Source: Setaria digitata | Lineage: Eukaryota > Nematoda > Chromadorea > Rhabditida > Setariidae | Direction: 5' to 3' | Length of the DNA: 64,000 bases | Assembly: GCA_003640385.1 (NCBI GenBank) | Contig: RCAB01000368.1 | Location: 1 to 64,000, forward strand | Program-made: the position numbers and the translations under genes | The notes under the pieces: model-generated | What the model was told of the DNA's origin: nothing | What the model saw: only the letters and a program-made list of their open reading frames with translations | Databases searched by the model: none | In this document: positions 12,034 through 25,013 of the stretch, one piece after another | Layout of the letters: the number at the start of each line of letters is the position of its first letter | Position numbering within the stretch: position 1 is the stretch's first letter

Positions 12034-15000
12034 ATGTCAACGACGGTGACATCAGCAAGTATTAGCACTTCACAAGCGGCAGCATCAGGTGAACGTCAGT
12101 CAGCTGCAGCAGCTTCGGCTTCCGCTTCAGTGCCATCGTCTTCCCGTTGGATTTTCACCCATGAACAATTAATGAAAGTCCCAAGTATCCGAGAAGGCAT
12201 GTCACCGGAAGAGGTCAAATTTCCTCTACTTTTGTCTTTCATAATGATAAGTATCTTTGCACTATTCTTGATTCCTTCGATTTCGCAGAATTTCTTTCTG
12301 ATGCTGTCTTGGAGCCCAGAAAATATGTTCTGGAAAAATACAAAAATAAAATAGATTTAGGAAGCATGGCAAGTCTTTATTTTTAACTAAAACCGTATTA
12401 ATTGCCATAAAATGATTATTTTTCCAACGCTATCATGACTTTTGTCTTTCATAATGATAAGTATCTTTATGAACTGGTACTATGTTATATCTTTGGTAGC
12501 GATAAACAGGAAAAATTTTTGAACTTTAAAAACGAGGTAATTCGCTGAATTTCGCGTCCTGCCTTTTTATTTGAAGGATGATCAGTAAAATATTCATGCG
12601 ATTGCCTCAATTCATTTAGAAATTTAGGAATTAAAAAGACGACGTGTAGCGGCGAGTACAATCCATCAAATGGCTGATAGGTTAAATCACGAATCTCGAG
12701 TGCGAATGTAAGTTGCTGCACTTCTACATGCTATAGTAGATATCGTGTTGGCGTCTTTTGTATAAAATTTTGCTTTCTTGTTCACTGTATAGAAAGATAT
12801 TTCAATTTTTTAATAAATTTTAAGGTAAAAAGCCAACATTTTTATTCTGAGAGATGTAGACTTTTTAAGCGCTATGGAAAGGAGAAAGCTGGGAATATAT
12901 TAGAGTTTGGGAAGCATGCAGCGTAATGTGTAAGGAAGAGGAAGTGTCATTTTTTAATTTCAGATCTCAGCTATGTATTTGTGCTGCAATGATGCATATG
13001 CATCGCTTCTTTGTCTTTCATTCTTTCTTCAAATTTGATCCAAGGGTAAGGATTGCTATTATATGATCGCCTCTTTGCTTTCCCAACATTTTCGCTCTAA
13101 TCTATAAACTCATTGTCATAGCTTATTAGAGAGTTTATTTTTTAACTTTTGTTTCGAACTTCTCATTGGAATCAAATTCCAGTATGGAGCTGGATTGCTT
13201 TTTTTTTCCCGTTGTACAGTACAAAAGTCACGCAATAATTTATTGAGTCCTTGACAATGAATACTGTTTTAGGACATTGCTGCTGCATGTCTCTTCCTAG
13301 CAGGTAAATCGGAGGAATGTCCTCGGAAGTTGGATCACGTTGTGCGTATATGGTGGGCCATCAAATTCCCCAATTCGCCAAATTTGGATAGTGCTGTTAG
13401 CTTTTTTTTTTATATCCTTGTTTATTTAAACGAAAATTTGCTGTAGTCTCGTTAAAATGTTTCGTTTGTTGCTTTTTTCCGTAGTAGTTAATGTCATGAA
13501 TCATTAGTATTGCTGAAAATCGGTACTGCCGTGTAATTAATTATTCATTTTGTAGTAATCGCTTTCCTTATAAATTAATAACGGAATGTTTTATGGCCAC
13601 TACTTCTTTACATTGAAAGACTTGCTGTGGGTAATTAAATAAAGTGTATTACAGCGTCTTCATGATGCCTCACAATTGATTGTCACTTTGGAAAATCTCG
13701 TCCTGCAAACAATTGGCAAGTTTCGCTCTTTGTTTGCAATAACAGCGAAATAACCGTATTTTGTTGTTTGCCTCCTGAGACATCGAAGTACGCGAAGATC
13801 TTATGCTTTTGATTTTGAAAATTGAAATTCAAGTGTGCTGAAGCATCAGTTTTAATATTGCTTAGCATATTCAACAATGTTAAATTGATTCAAAGCATTT
13901 GATAAGCATAATTGAAGAAATAATTAGTACTGCACAGTTTTTCTCAACTGTACATCTAATATAGCATTCGATTTGTCAGTGGACATACCGCATCCATACG
14001 TTCTGACACATATGCAAAAATTTGCGAGAGGTTAGCTTTCTGATTTTGTATTTGTCCAGTTCCCCATGTTTTGTTTCTTTTTTTTGTGGTATTGTAAAAC
14101 GGATTTTTTTTACCTTGATAAGATGACATTGTCAAGGCTTAGATGCTCCGGAATTCCTGAATATATAGGTGTTAGCCATGAAGAAGACTGAATTCCTCTT
14201 GTAATCAATTTTTGTTCCTTTTTTTAGAGCCGGACAGTCATGTTAGTGGGAATTGTTTAGGTTTAGGAAGGAGGAGTGTTTGCAAAAGCAGATTTTATTT
14301 GATAAAATATAAACTTCGTTCCAGATGCTTCGGGAAACAGAAGGATATCGGAAATAGCGTATTGGTTTGCGAGTGATATGTAAATTTTTTTGGTATTTTT
14401 GATAACGAATTATTTTTAGAACTATTCTAAAGGGGAACGACGAACCTTCTTGAAGTTGTCAACAGCACCGTAGCTTCAAGCGAGTAGTCTTGAGTAATTA
14501 CTCATATCTTTTTCAAAGTTTAGAGATTATTTTCTAATTCTTTTTAGGCTCCATATGACAAATTGGGGTGTGCGCTATACTGCAAAAGCAATTGCATGTG
14601 TTTGTATTCAGATGGCATGTCTCTGGGCAGAATTTGAAGTAAGTCTTACTAAAATTTCATATTTATTTTTCAACGGTATCCAGTGAGGGCAAAAGAACTT
14701 TGTAACAAAAGCCGGGAAGAGGTACTTTTGATGCCTACTTCCTTGGCTTAAAGTAAGAAGATGCAGTTTCCAGCTTGTGCTGCTCATCTGTTATGTTAAA
14801 ACTGCAAACTAATAGGGATAAAGATGAGTGCATGAGAAAACTTTTAGCATGTAAGTAAGTGATAAGGTAGATTCATTTTTTCTCATTTTTGGGCTAACCT
14901 CTTGCAACGCACATTTTAGCGAGAAAAATAGGGATGCATGAACAGCACAGTCTTATTTTCTTTTGTTCCTTTTTTCTTTTTTTCTGTAGCTTTGTTAACA

Positions 15001-16513
15001 TTTAGGCTCGTGGCTTTGAGGTCTAGGGATGTGCGCTTAAGCTTTAGGTATGTTAATTTATAAGCAAAAAATAATGATATTTTGCAGGTAACTGCTGTAT
15101 GCACAAAACCAGCAGCGAAAACACTACCTTGCCGTTGCATTTTAAATTTAGAATACTAAAAAAAAAAAAAAAAAACTTAGCTTTTCATCTCAAAAAAGCG
15201 GTACAATTTCAAGTGCCTGTTTTATAAGGCTACTTTGTCGTGTGGTTGAATGCGTGGTGCGCAGCGTAATAAATTATTCTTTAAAGCTGTGATGCGATAC
15301 TTCCTGCATTATGCAATTATTTTTGCGTGCTGCGGAAGTATTAACGCGGATCAGTTCTGATAGATACTTGAAAGAAAAAGCAAGAAAACAACTCTTGGAC
15401 TGTCTGTACTAATTGCTGCAAATCGTGCAACTTCATTGCGTGCATGGAGTAGTGCTTGAGAATTGCACTTTATATGATATGAGAATTGGGAAGAGAAACT
15501 AACTTCGTGGCTTTGACGCTTTGCTATATTTTGAAGTGAAGGTAAAGAAGTCACTGCAGTTGTTTCTGGTACCATTCCGTTAGGTGTAAATCTCGCTGTA
15601 ATTCATGCATTTTACTGAAAGCTTGCACGGTTGCGCAAATTAATTGTCAGCAGTGCAGTTCAGTAAGAGTGTAATAACCTACATATAAACCACAAGCAAA
15701 GAGATAATTGGCCGTACAATTAATCAAAAATCCAGAAACTATAAATTCGGGGCAGACCGAATCTCTTTTTTTCTTTTGGCTTAAATTACCAGTTAGCAGC
15801 AAAAAAAAAACTCCATGTGGGAAATCTACCACTTCGCTTTGTTGGAAGAAATACACACATACAGAGGGAAGGAGAGAGAAATTGCTTATCCAAAATTAAA
15901 TAAAGGTAACTTTTAATGGCATTTTTCAAGTAGCCTTTTTTTTTTCTTACAACTTTTCTATCATTTTTTGTATTGTAGAACGTCAGAAATAAAATTCATG
16001 GAATTATTGCCGAAAAAAGCTCAAATTTTTTAATCTTTGCATATTTTTCTTTTTCCATTAGTGTTATTATTGTACGGAATGTTCTGAAGAATGAAGGAAA
16101 AGAGCATTTAAAAAAAAAAAAATTATCAAAGGGTATAATTTTGACTTAAATGCTTAATCATACATTTTCCAAAAGTTCTTAATCTTCTGTTTTGGAATGT
16201 TTGATGCATATATTCATCAAATATACATCGATATAAGATAAAAATATTGTTCTTCTTTCCTCTGTCCTTTGGATTCTTGTAAGATTATTTCATCAGGCCA
16301 ACCCTTCCAAGTTGTGCCAAAAATGGACAAGCAGACACTGCAATTGCTTTTGGATCGTTTTATATTATACTGATGTAGTGTTTTATGTGCCCAAAACACT
16401 TTAATAAGTGATACAAAAGGGAATATTAAATTTTTTTTTTTTTAAATCGACCGATCATTGTGTCATTTTTCTGTTGAATTTTACTTATGTGTTTTCAGTT
16501 TATTTTTATTTTT

Positions 16514-16564
<51 letters not shown>

Positions 16565-16745
16565 ACTGCACTTTAAATGCATGTTGAACAGATGTTTGAA
16601 CTGTATATTTGTTCGACTTCCAAACGACTGTGTTCTTATATCAAGAAATGAGGATTGAAAAGGATTGTAATGTGATAAGTCACTTTATATAAATGATGCC
16701 GTACACAAAGCGGAAGTCCACATGTTTATGAGGTAGTATGCGCAA

Positions 16746-16778
<33 letters not shown>

Positions 16779-19700
16779 CATTATGTATGTGTAATGATGT
16801 ATTAATCTTAGCAGAGCGGTGAAAGAGTATTTATAATTGAAATCGTCTCTAGAAAGGAGAGAAACTCACGGATTTAGATCCAAAAACTATTTAGAATAGT
16901 TTTGTGATGAAGCTGCTTACATTTTCCAGTTCCAGTGTAATTTAGAACGATAGGATCCTTAAAATCGTATGGCTTATTCGCTTACTTTATTTTCTTCCAT
17001 CATATCTCTGAGTATTGTAGATAATTTCTCATGGACTTCCCTTATTGTTCGTTAGTTTTTTAATTTTCCGCTCACTCTGTCCGGTTCCTAACTTACACCT
17101 TTTTTTCTTGTCGAAATTAAGCTGTTCCAGTTCATTTCGTTTGATTCTTGATAGTTCATTTTAATTTTACATAGGATTTTCATGTGCTTCATTTTATTAT
17201 TTTGGAAGTAGCGGTTCTTTTTTTCATTCTCAGTATACTCTATTTTTACTTTTTTGGAAGAAATAATTTCAATTGGCATTTCAGGGAGTTCAATTTCAGA
17301 TTCAAACAACACCCGATGAGGCACCGTGGTACAAACAAGTTGATCCAACAATGACACTTGACAAATTACTGAGTAAGTTTTTGGTTTGCTGGATATTTTA
17401 TCAGTCTTTAAGGATATGGAATTCTTTCTGATATTATATAAATTGTATGTTTGCTTACACTAATGAATCCTTTGCTGTTCAGCGTTTCTTAACTACACAT
17501 CAGTTCTCGCTACTGGCCTCTATTAAACTTCAGTGTCATTTTTTGGAAGTGAAATTTTTACTTCCTTTTAGAATTAACCGAAGAATTCTCTCGTATTTAC
17601 AAAACGCATGGTGAGTCGTTGAATATCAAGAAATATGCAATGCGCAGCTCACTACGGGAAACTGCACCGCAGAATCCAAACCAGCCTCAGCAGCAATTAC
17701 CCCAACAGCCGTCACCGCAGCAATATCGGCAGGGACAAAATCGTAAGTAATTCTAGTTACCTGTACATCAATTAACATAACATATTTCAGTGTTAAGATT
17801 TCAAAATTATTCATATTCGTGCCCTAAAATTTTATGCCCAGGTAATTGAGTTTAAAGTTGAAACTTTTGTTTTCCGACTCCTAAAACTTTTAGTTCATAA
17901 ATATCGGAAAACCTTCATGTATTTAATCAATTCAGAGGTTGCACCATCAATCGCAACTCTACCACCACCACCAGTAGCACCACAGCTTAACGCAGCTGCA
18001 GGCGCAAAAGGTGCCGAACCGACTCGGCGAATTGACCTCAGTGATTACAAATTACGGAATAGCGGTTAGTAGTTGCATATAATTGGCAACTTTGTAGGGA
18101 ACAGATGAACTTCAAGTTAGCATTTCTGTCACCTTCATACTTTTAAATTGTAAAATCTAAACATAGTTCTAGTGGGTTCAGCTACTTCTGACATTAAATA
18201 GCACTTGGAAATAAGCATAAAATAATTTTTTTTTTTTTTATTTCCTTTATAGAGGGATTTATATTGCAGCAGCGCAGCAACAGCAGCAGCAATCTAGTAG
18301 TTCACAGAATTCTACAGCACAAACTCAGCGACGAAATTTCATGCGGCCTGATGTGCCTCCACAAACAGCTAGTAAAGGCCTAGATCTACCACTTCCTCCA
18401 ATTATTGCCAATGGTGAATCCGAATATATGTTTTCATTTCTCAGTATATTGCAAAAAATTCTTCAGTTTAGCTTGATATCTTTGCATAGCTGCACCGGAT
18501 CCTGTAAAGGAGCTATTTTTGAATAATGTGGCACTTTTTAGTCGGCATTATTTCAGAAAAGCAATTAAGTCAAAGCAAACCGGACCAAGCGTCAGTCAGA
18601 CCATGTGAAACGACGAAGGTGATACAAATATCTAAATCTGGCACTCCGAAACCGGCGACTTCGCAAAAATCACTCATCACAAATACTTTAAAGTCGTTAC
18701 AGCCTGCCAGGCAAGCAGTGGGAGCCAGTGAACATGAACGGCACAAAAGGCCCAAGCCTGAAGATTACGAGAAAGATTTTAAGCAGAGAAGAATTGAAAA
18801 AATAAGTGCAGAAGGTAAATAAGCTTTATGAGTTTTGTGCGGCTTTTTGCAAGTAAAGCGGAACTATGGTCCTGGGGTATTAATTACGTTTGAAAATTAT
18901 GTGGATAGTTTGGTTCTTGAAATCACTTTTGCTATAAGAAATTGAATTTCCTGCAGGATCTCATCACCGTAAAAGACTTTATGAAAACAGTGTGGCTGTC
19001 AGTCAACCAGATAATACTTCTGCCACATCAGCGCCAGTAACGAATGTGGCATTGACTCCGAAATCAGGAACACCAAAATCAGCAGAACGTCACAAGTAAA
19101 TAATGCTGCATCTACTACACTATTGGGAGTCTGGATTATCTACTCCGTACTTTACATTTGCCCCATTTGATTTACTAGAAATTCAAAAACAAATTTTTCG
19201 TTTTTTAGCCTCTCGGCTCTTGCAAGTCATATGACTTCTGATAGCCACAGCACGACCTCAAGGTTACGTGAGGAAACTCCTGCGCAACCAATTAAACGTG
19301 ACAGTAACAACAGTAGCAGTAATAGAGCTCGTGATGAAAGTATACCCTCGCGACAACGTGATGACACGTCAGCAGTGAAAAGGCCACGACAAGCGGCTCC
19401 TCTGATCGCACTTCTGCCAACCCCACCAGCACAAAACACCGTCCCACCGATGAGTGGAAATTCTCAAAATTCAAAGTTTGCACCTTTATCTTTTTCTTTA
19501 ATTTTAATTGCTTTTTATGCAGAAGAATTCCCAGCTAATTATGCCTAAATCATATTTTCAGAGCATTCCTGTGGTCTACATCTTACTTTTCGTCATATTT
19601 TATTTTTAATTAAAGATTTAGTGAAGTTTTTCCATTCTTTGTAATTCCAACGTTTTACTCTAGGCTTTTCTTTTTTTAGATATAATTTATCAGCAACGCA

Positions 19701-21292
19701 GCCAAGTCGTTCAAATTACGTTGGTGAAGGTACACATAGAGCTAATGCTACTACTAATTGGTCAGGTGCAAATGATTACTACTTGGGGTCATCTTCCAGT
19801 AATGCTACACGTTTTTCGCAGTCATCTGGATCATCTAACCATAGAGTAAGCATTGCTCGAATTTTATGTCTTTACTGTTCAAATATAGTTTAGATTTGAT
19901 TGGTCCATTGTTTAAATTCAACTTTAAGATTGTTGGACTTTTATAGCATTACTCATCGTCAAATGCGGGACGCACGAAATCACGTGAACCGTTACTGAGC
20001 ACACCTGACACAGGAAACTCTTCATACTATAAACGTTCCCGTCCACGTCCTTCTTCACCGACTGTTGCAGCAACATCGACTACTTATCGACAGTCACAGC
20101 GTCCGTCAAGTCCTGGGAATCGTTCGGGATCCGGTTATTCAAGTAATGGTTTGTACTGCAAGAGAGAAAGCTATTTAGAAATATTCATACATTACTTGGG
20201 AAGTTAAAGATGATTTAATATTATATTTGTAGCCGCTTGCTGCTTGTTTATAATCTTACAAATATTTATTGTATCATGGGACGCTTTTGCTTTGAGTGCG
20301 AATTCATTAATTAATTATATACTCTCAGTTTTTAACTGGCTGCGTAGTTTATTGCATCCTGCGTGCTTTCTAGGATAATTTTGCATGTAACTTGAAGATC
20401 ACAGTACGTTGAAATAAAGTATATGTATAAGAGTGTGAGAATGCATTATCAAACAGTGCATGCTATCAACGCTGTGATGCTTATTCTTTTCATTAATATG
20501 TGATTTATGCAGATAACCAAAGGTATTTTAACCACGGGATAATTTACGGGTAATGACATAAGCTTTTTTTTTTCGATACACAGTCACGTTCGGCATACAT
20601 TATCGATATCATTTGAAAAGAATGACCGGAATGTATCGCGCGTTCTCTGATTAATGCAAACTTAGTAGCATGGTTTTGTGTGTGCATGCAAAATTCAGGT
20701 TTTTCGCGGCGATGTTATTGTCGACGACATGCTTGTAAGATGGCGTCCCGTCAATCTTCATCGAGATACAAACGTGGAGAATGGAGGCGGCGACGTTCTT
20801 CTTGGCGGTCACGCATATATTATCCATCTTATGCTGACACAAGTTTAGCTAATGCTCCGTATATTCTTGCTAGTTTTCTTATGGCTTAATTCCACCAATT
20901 ATTGATTTAACTTTCTTTCATGCGTTTGTATCCTTCATTAATTTTATTTTATGATATTTCGAGTATATGCATGTTTACATCCCGTATTGTCTTTTGACAC
21001 CTTTTATTGCTTTCCATAATTTACATTAGAGGGACATGTTAATGTTAGGCAAAGAAGATAAAGAGATAATGGGAATTGAAATAAGGAATTTACTAGGGGT
21101 AGGCTTCCACGCGAAATTTCTGATATAACCAAGTTCATCGTGTATTTTTCTCCTACTTCCCAGGTGCGGCTTTTTTTTCTTTTCCTTCGTTATTCCTCTG
21201 TTTCAGGTAGTTCAACACATATGCTTTCAGCTTTGCCACCGCCACCTTTACCACCGCCAAATGAAGAACTTGAAGATGGCGAAGTTTTATAA
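12034..21292 (+). CDS. Cyclin T, regulatory subunit of P-TEFb
   Basis: Coding exons: 12034-12213, 12628-12707, 12964-13045, 13273-13395, 13655-13715, 13965-14030, 14325-14379, 14548-14638, 17285-17372, 17572-17742, 17936-18064, 18270-18413, 18557-18814, 18957-19095, 19209-19475, 19680-19845, 19947-20148, 21207-21292. All phases agree and total 2388 nt (795 aa). Residues 38-59 (RWIFTHEQL, then EGMSPEE) and MHMHRFFVFHSF (about 100-111), AACLFLAGKSEECPRKL (118-134), LENLVLQTIAFDLSV (166-180) and IPHPYVL match the two cyclin boxes of cyclin T and C. elegans CIT-1; the rest is Gln-, Ser- and Pro-rich, has SHHRKR, and ends in a PPPPLPPP stretch and EDGEVL. Cyclin T binds CDK9 and drives phosphorylation of the RNA polymerase II tail for elongation. 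Intron 5 has a GC donor. The exon 12 acceptor at 18269 is the likeliest of several AGs. Confidence 0.93.
12289..12368 (+). other. Possible cryptic or poison exon in cyclin T intron
   Basis: Within the first coding intron of cyclin T, an 80-base segment follows a pyrimidine-rich acceptor (TTTCGCAG) and ends at GCAAGT, a GC-type donor like the one used in intron 5. If included after exon 12034-12213 it would give an in-frame TAG after 21 codons. One other frame is fully open and protein-like, but does not fit the splice phase. A 31-base direct repeat brackets it (12228-12258 and 12438-12468). Confidence 0.25.
13716..13964 (+). other. GC-AG intron of cyclin T
   Basis: The exon ends ACAATTG and the intron begins GCAAGT. 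No GT donor keeps both the phase and the conserved text: the join must give LQTIAFDL, as in cyclin T families, which requires G|CA across this junction. The acceptor is TATAG at 13964. Confidence 0.85.
15297..15341 (+). ncRNA. Candidate intronic hairpin RNA (pre-miRNA-like)
   Basis: ATACTTCC pairs with GGAAGTAT, then after a single-base bulge GCATTATGCAA pairs with TTGCGTGCTGC (two GU pairs, one mismatch), closing on a six-base loop TTATTT. A further GCG/CGC pairing is possible after a three-base bulge. The foldback is shorter than a typical precursor. No known miRNA seed was recognised, so this is only a structural candidate. Confidence 0.25.
16516..16562. repeat. Poly-T homopolymer, 47 bases
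   Basis: Uninterrupted T run in the cyclin T intron; length in the assembly may not be exact. Confidence 0.9.
16750..16777. repeat. (TA)n microsatellite
   Basis: About fourteen TA units in the large cyclin T intron. Confidence 0.85.
20699..20889 (+). CDS. Possible alternative last exon of cyclin T
   Basis: A consensus acceptor (AAATTCAG, ending 20698) is followed by an open frame in exactly the phase needed after exon 19947-20148 (G|GT). It runs 62 further codons to TAA at 20887-20889. The encoded tail is basic, serine- and tyrosine-rich: ASRQSSSRYKRGEWRRRRSS, then WRSRIYYPSYAD. It would replace the PPPPLPPP...EDGEVL tail encoded at 21207-21292 and give an 830-residue isoform. The local GC content is coding-like. 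I see no obvious AATAAA soon after the stop, which weakens the case. Alternatively it may be a decayed exon. Confidence 0.45.
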
Positions 21293-21878
21293 CGGTGTGT
21301 TTTTTTGGTAGTTTGATTTACTTATAAAGATTGTAGAATATATTCTTTCCTTTTTTTTTTCTTTAATGTTATGTGGCCAGTTTTTACATTCAGCTCGTGT
21401 AGTTTTTGCAGATAACCACATGGTTTCTATGATGACCGACCTGCGATCGGCTCTTATTTTACTCATTATTTTGGAATATGTTGTATAATCAAGGATCTTA
21501 CATAATTTATTGTTTTGTTTTTTTTTTTTTTTTTTCGATTTAGTTAGGTTCTAAGATAAAATGTAGAGTGGTATGTGGGGGATACACGGTTTTGCAGAAG
21601 TAGAATTTAGCCCGGAATTTACTTTAGAAGGAATTATCACAAAACATATTTCACTTGTTTTTATGAAGAAGATGAATGTAAGTATAAACAATGAAAATGG
21701 GAAATATGTGTTCTTGGGAGAATGAGGCATATTCTTCGAGACAAGGCTCGAGAAATAGAGCGACGTTAATGGACAAGCTTTTTTTTTGCTCAATGTAAAG
21801 GGAATTTCGCCTTCTGTATATGCGATTTTTTGTTTTTTAAATTTTTATGGCTTACTATCATTTTTCAATAGGTATATA

Positions 21879-21884
21879 AATAAA
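21879..21884 (+). terminator. Candidate cyclin T poly(A) signal
   Basis: AATAAA 587 bases after the cyclin T stop, in non-coding T-rich sequence. It is the first canonical hexamer I noticed downstream; the cleavage site is not demonstrated. Confidence 0.4.
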
Positions 21885-21892
21885 GGCAGTCA

Positions 21893-24460
21893 GAATTCTA
21901 ATTTTATAAACATATGCGTTTATTGGGAAACATTTCCACATGTCTTCTAAAATTTCAGTAATTGTGAAAAACGGAGGTTACTTGAACCAAACACTCTGAA
22001 TATATATAGGAAGCATTAGTTTAAAGAGTGGGTAACTTGAGAAAGCAAAAATAAATACTTCACTTGTGGTTGATGTATGCATCAACTTTTTCGCTTATTT
22101 ATTTGGTGGTGTAAATTTTGATTTGCAACAGCCTGTTAATTTTATTTTATTTTATCATTTTTATAAAAATACCGGCAATTTGTATATTAAAATATTCTGG
22201 ATCTCAAACGAAAATCATACTGAAGAAACTGATTGTCATTTTTTTAAGCTGGTTTTATTTCATTCTTTGTTGTAGATGCTGTTACTGTGTGCGACTGCTT
22301 AAAAAAAAAAAAAAGAAAGAAATGAACTTATTGTTGGCTATTACTTTCGTTGTGTTCGGGTCTTTTTTGCTGGTTTTTCATGTTTTTTCCTTTTTTTTTT
22401 TTCAATGTGTATCGTTTTTTCTTCCCTTCCTCTTCTCATTCCTTTCATGCTTGTAGTCCTGATCATACGCAGGTTGTGGTAAACTTCGCTAGCTTCCCTT
22501 TCATTAGTAAGCATTAATTGCTCTAATAATTACAGTCTTAAGGTGGATAACTTTCCTGTTTTTAGAATTGAGGTCGATCAGCATAATCTCAGTATCTACC
22601 GCTGTATGATCATTTTTTATTACCTTAATAAATGTTCTCATCAAACTCTTATTTCCATTCATTCCTCATAAATTCCAACATTGTGCAAAATTATGAAACT
22701 GGAAAGATGGAGGTTTTTTTTTTTTAAGCCATTTATTTCCAGAGCAGGCATTTTTCGAAAAATACTCTCATATTTATGGATAGCTTAAGTGTTTTTTAAA
22801 CACAACTAGTACTTTTTTGTTCTGTAGGGGTTTGAAGTTAGAAAACCTTCGAAAATTAAAATCCATACTGCTGGGGATGTGTTTGAATTCTAAAGTTTGA
22901 TTACAGCGGTAAATCATAAGTTAATGGATGCTATGAAAATAAAGAGGTGTTGCAGATTTTCTAAAGAAAAAATTCATTCTATTCGGACATATATAGAGTT
23001 TGATTTGTCTTGCTATATTCTGCATATGGGGAAATCGTGTTTGAAGAAAACGCTATAAAAAGTGTGATTTTAGTGCAGAGTTGTACAAAAAATTTCTTTC
23101 GGAAGTTGTTGGGAACAAACATGATGCGGTAAATATAATGATGAAAAGGAAGCAATATAGTTAATTATGAAATTACTAGGAAAGCATTCGATGCTAAAAA
23201 ATCGTTTGGTTTCAATTAACAAGAAGAAAAAAATCGAAAATGAGGATTAATAAGCTTCATGCACTATAAATGCGAAATTCTTGGATTTAAATATTCGTTC
23301 CTGATTATTTTTGCGGTGTTTTTCTCTCTGCTTTATTATTTGCTTAAAAATTTGGTACTTCTTGGTGCAATCATTAGTATTTGTATTGTATTATTTAGCG
23401 AATATAATGTACGCTTTTTCTGAAATATTTCATTGCATTTATAAAGTAAATCAATTTACTTTATAATAATCCTTTTCATATGAACAGTAGCGATTAAGCT
23501 AACGAAAAAAGATCACTCGCTGTGTTAATAATGCAGTTTTGCTTGGTCCAGGTAATTTTTTTCCTTTTAATTTTTTTTTTTTTGTTTTAACAAACAAACA
23601 AAATGCTGCATGTGAGCAATGATTGTCCAATAAATATTGCTAACTTGTGCTGCATCATTCATTTAAACTGATAAGCGCTATGAACAGTGATTATTTCTGT
23701 ACTTTGTACTTCCATTTAATAAGTGCATAAAATTATCAATGAAAACAAGCCGCCTGCTTGAGCAGTTCTTTTAATGATATAAATTAAAAAGTGATTTGGT
23801 AAGGTTTGTGAAAATGTTTGAAGCTAAATTTAATCCTTCCTCGCCTGTTTTATACTTCCTACGCTTTATTAATGACATTAATAACAACAATTAAAGAGAG
23901 ATAACCATTGTCACTGTAGAATACAGGCAGTGAAGAGACAGAATTCCTTAGCTTTAGATTTCAAAATTTTGAAATTCAATTTAATGCATCGAATTTCCTT
24001 AAAATGCCGAACGATTGTTTGCGATTTAGGTAAAATTTATGAACATATTGTGCAATCAGAGAATACCACATTTCTTTATAGTATTTTGGTCACAGTAGAT
24101 TCATTTTTTAATTGACAAAAAATACTAATATTTAGTGATATTTAGTATTTGACAATTATCGATGTTCAATAATTAATTTTCTTTCCTCATCTTTTTCTTG
24201 GAACTTCAGGATAAATGAAAAGAACTGTTGTTAAAAAGGACAATAAGTAAAAGACAATTTGAATTTTTGTCAATTGCTTTTATTATTTTTCCTTATGATG
24301 TGCTTACACAGCTCAATGAAATTCTACTAATGTATTATTTAAAGTATAAATTCCCTGACGATATCGTGGAATTTTTGTAATTTAATTCAGAAAAATTATA
24401 TTTTATCCGGAAAACAAAAAATTAAAGAGGAAAACCAATTTCTGAATGCAAAGATTAGCT
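21893..24460. other. Intergenic region between cyclin T and the UGT gene
   Basis: No convincing exon. Small open frames (for example 23930-24115) show no domains, signal peptide or supporting splice context. Contains T homopolymers only. Confidence 0.5.
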
Positions 24461-24462
24461 AA

Positions 24463-24720
24463 ATGAAAAATTGCAAAAACCTCTTCAAGAAAAATCTACA
24501 AACAAAGGAATTTAATGAATTTAATGGCGATAAGGTTTCTAGCAACCTGTTTATACTAGCATCAATTTTGCATTCATATGGCATTAAATCTAATTCATAT
24601 ACTGATAACGACTGCTGTTATTCGTTGACATCGTCAACAAATATGCCGGTAAAAAATTGTCATTCAGCATCGGAATTTAAGTCTTGTGCTGAAATCATAA
24701 GAGGTGCAATAAATGAATAA
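24463..24720 (+). CDS. Doubtful small ORF, unknown product
   Basis: An 85-codon frame from ATG to TAA with balanced composition, cysteine-containing, with an AATAAA hexamer overlapping the stop. No signal peptide, domain or family resemblance is visible, and no flanking splice sites argue for a larger gene. It could be a small lineage-specific gene or chance; I lean to chance. Confidence 0.15.
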   Translation: MKNCKNLFKKNLQTKEFNEFNGDKVSSNLFILASILHSYGIKSNSYTDNDCCYSLTSSTNMPVKNCHSASEFKSCAEIIRGAINE

Positions 24721-25013
24721 AATTTATTTTTATTTCTTTGAGTTGACTTTTACTAAGATTATTACCTTGTATCTGTTGATGTGCAATAATTAGAAATGAG
24801 TGAATGGATGAATAAAAAAGATGTAAATTGTTTAATGCTTTGAAATGCTCAAAAATTTGTGCTTAAATTTTAAGTAACTCTGAGCATAACAATTAATATA
24901 TGCTCAGTAATAAATGATATTCTAGCGGTTCGAGAGATTTTTTCGAAGGATCATTCGTAAAATAGAATTGGAATTTTCTGAAAAAGAAAAATTTAGCAAA
25001 TTTACATGCTATA

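Larger units (their letters stand above)
14639..17284 (+). other. Large intron of cyclin T (2.6 kb)
   Basis: Separates exons 14548-14638 and 17285-17372. I see no nested gene. It holds a 47-base T homopolymer (16516-16562), a TA microsatellite (16750-16777) and a hairpin candidate at 15297-15341. Confidence 0.8.

Noticed and set aside
18341..18526. Separate 61-codon ORF
   Set aside because: It is part of a cyclin T exon read through the donor at 18414 into the intron.
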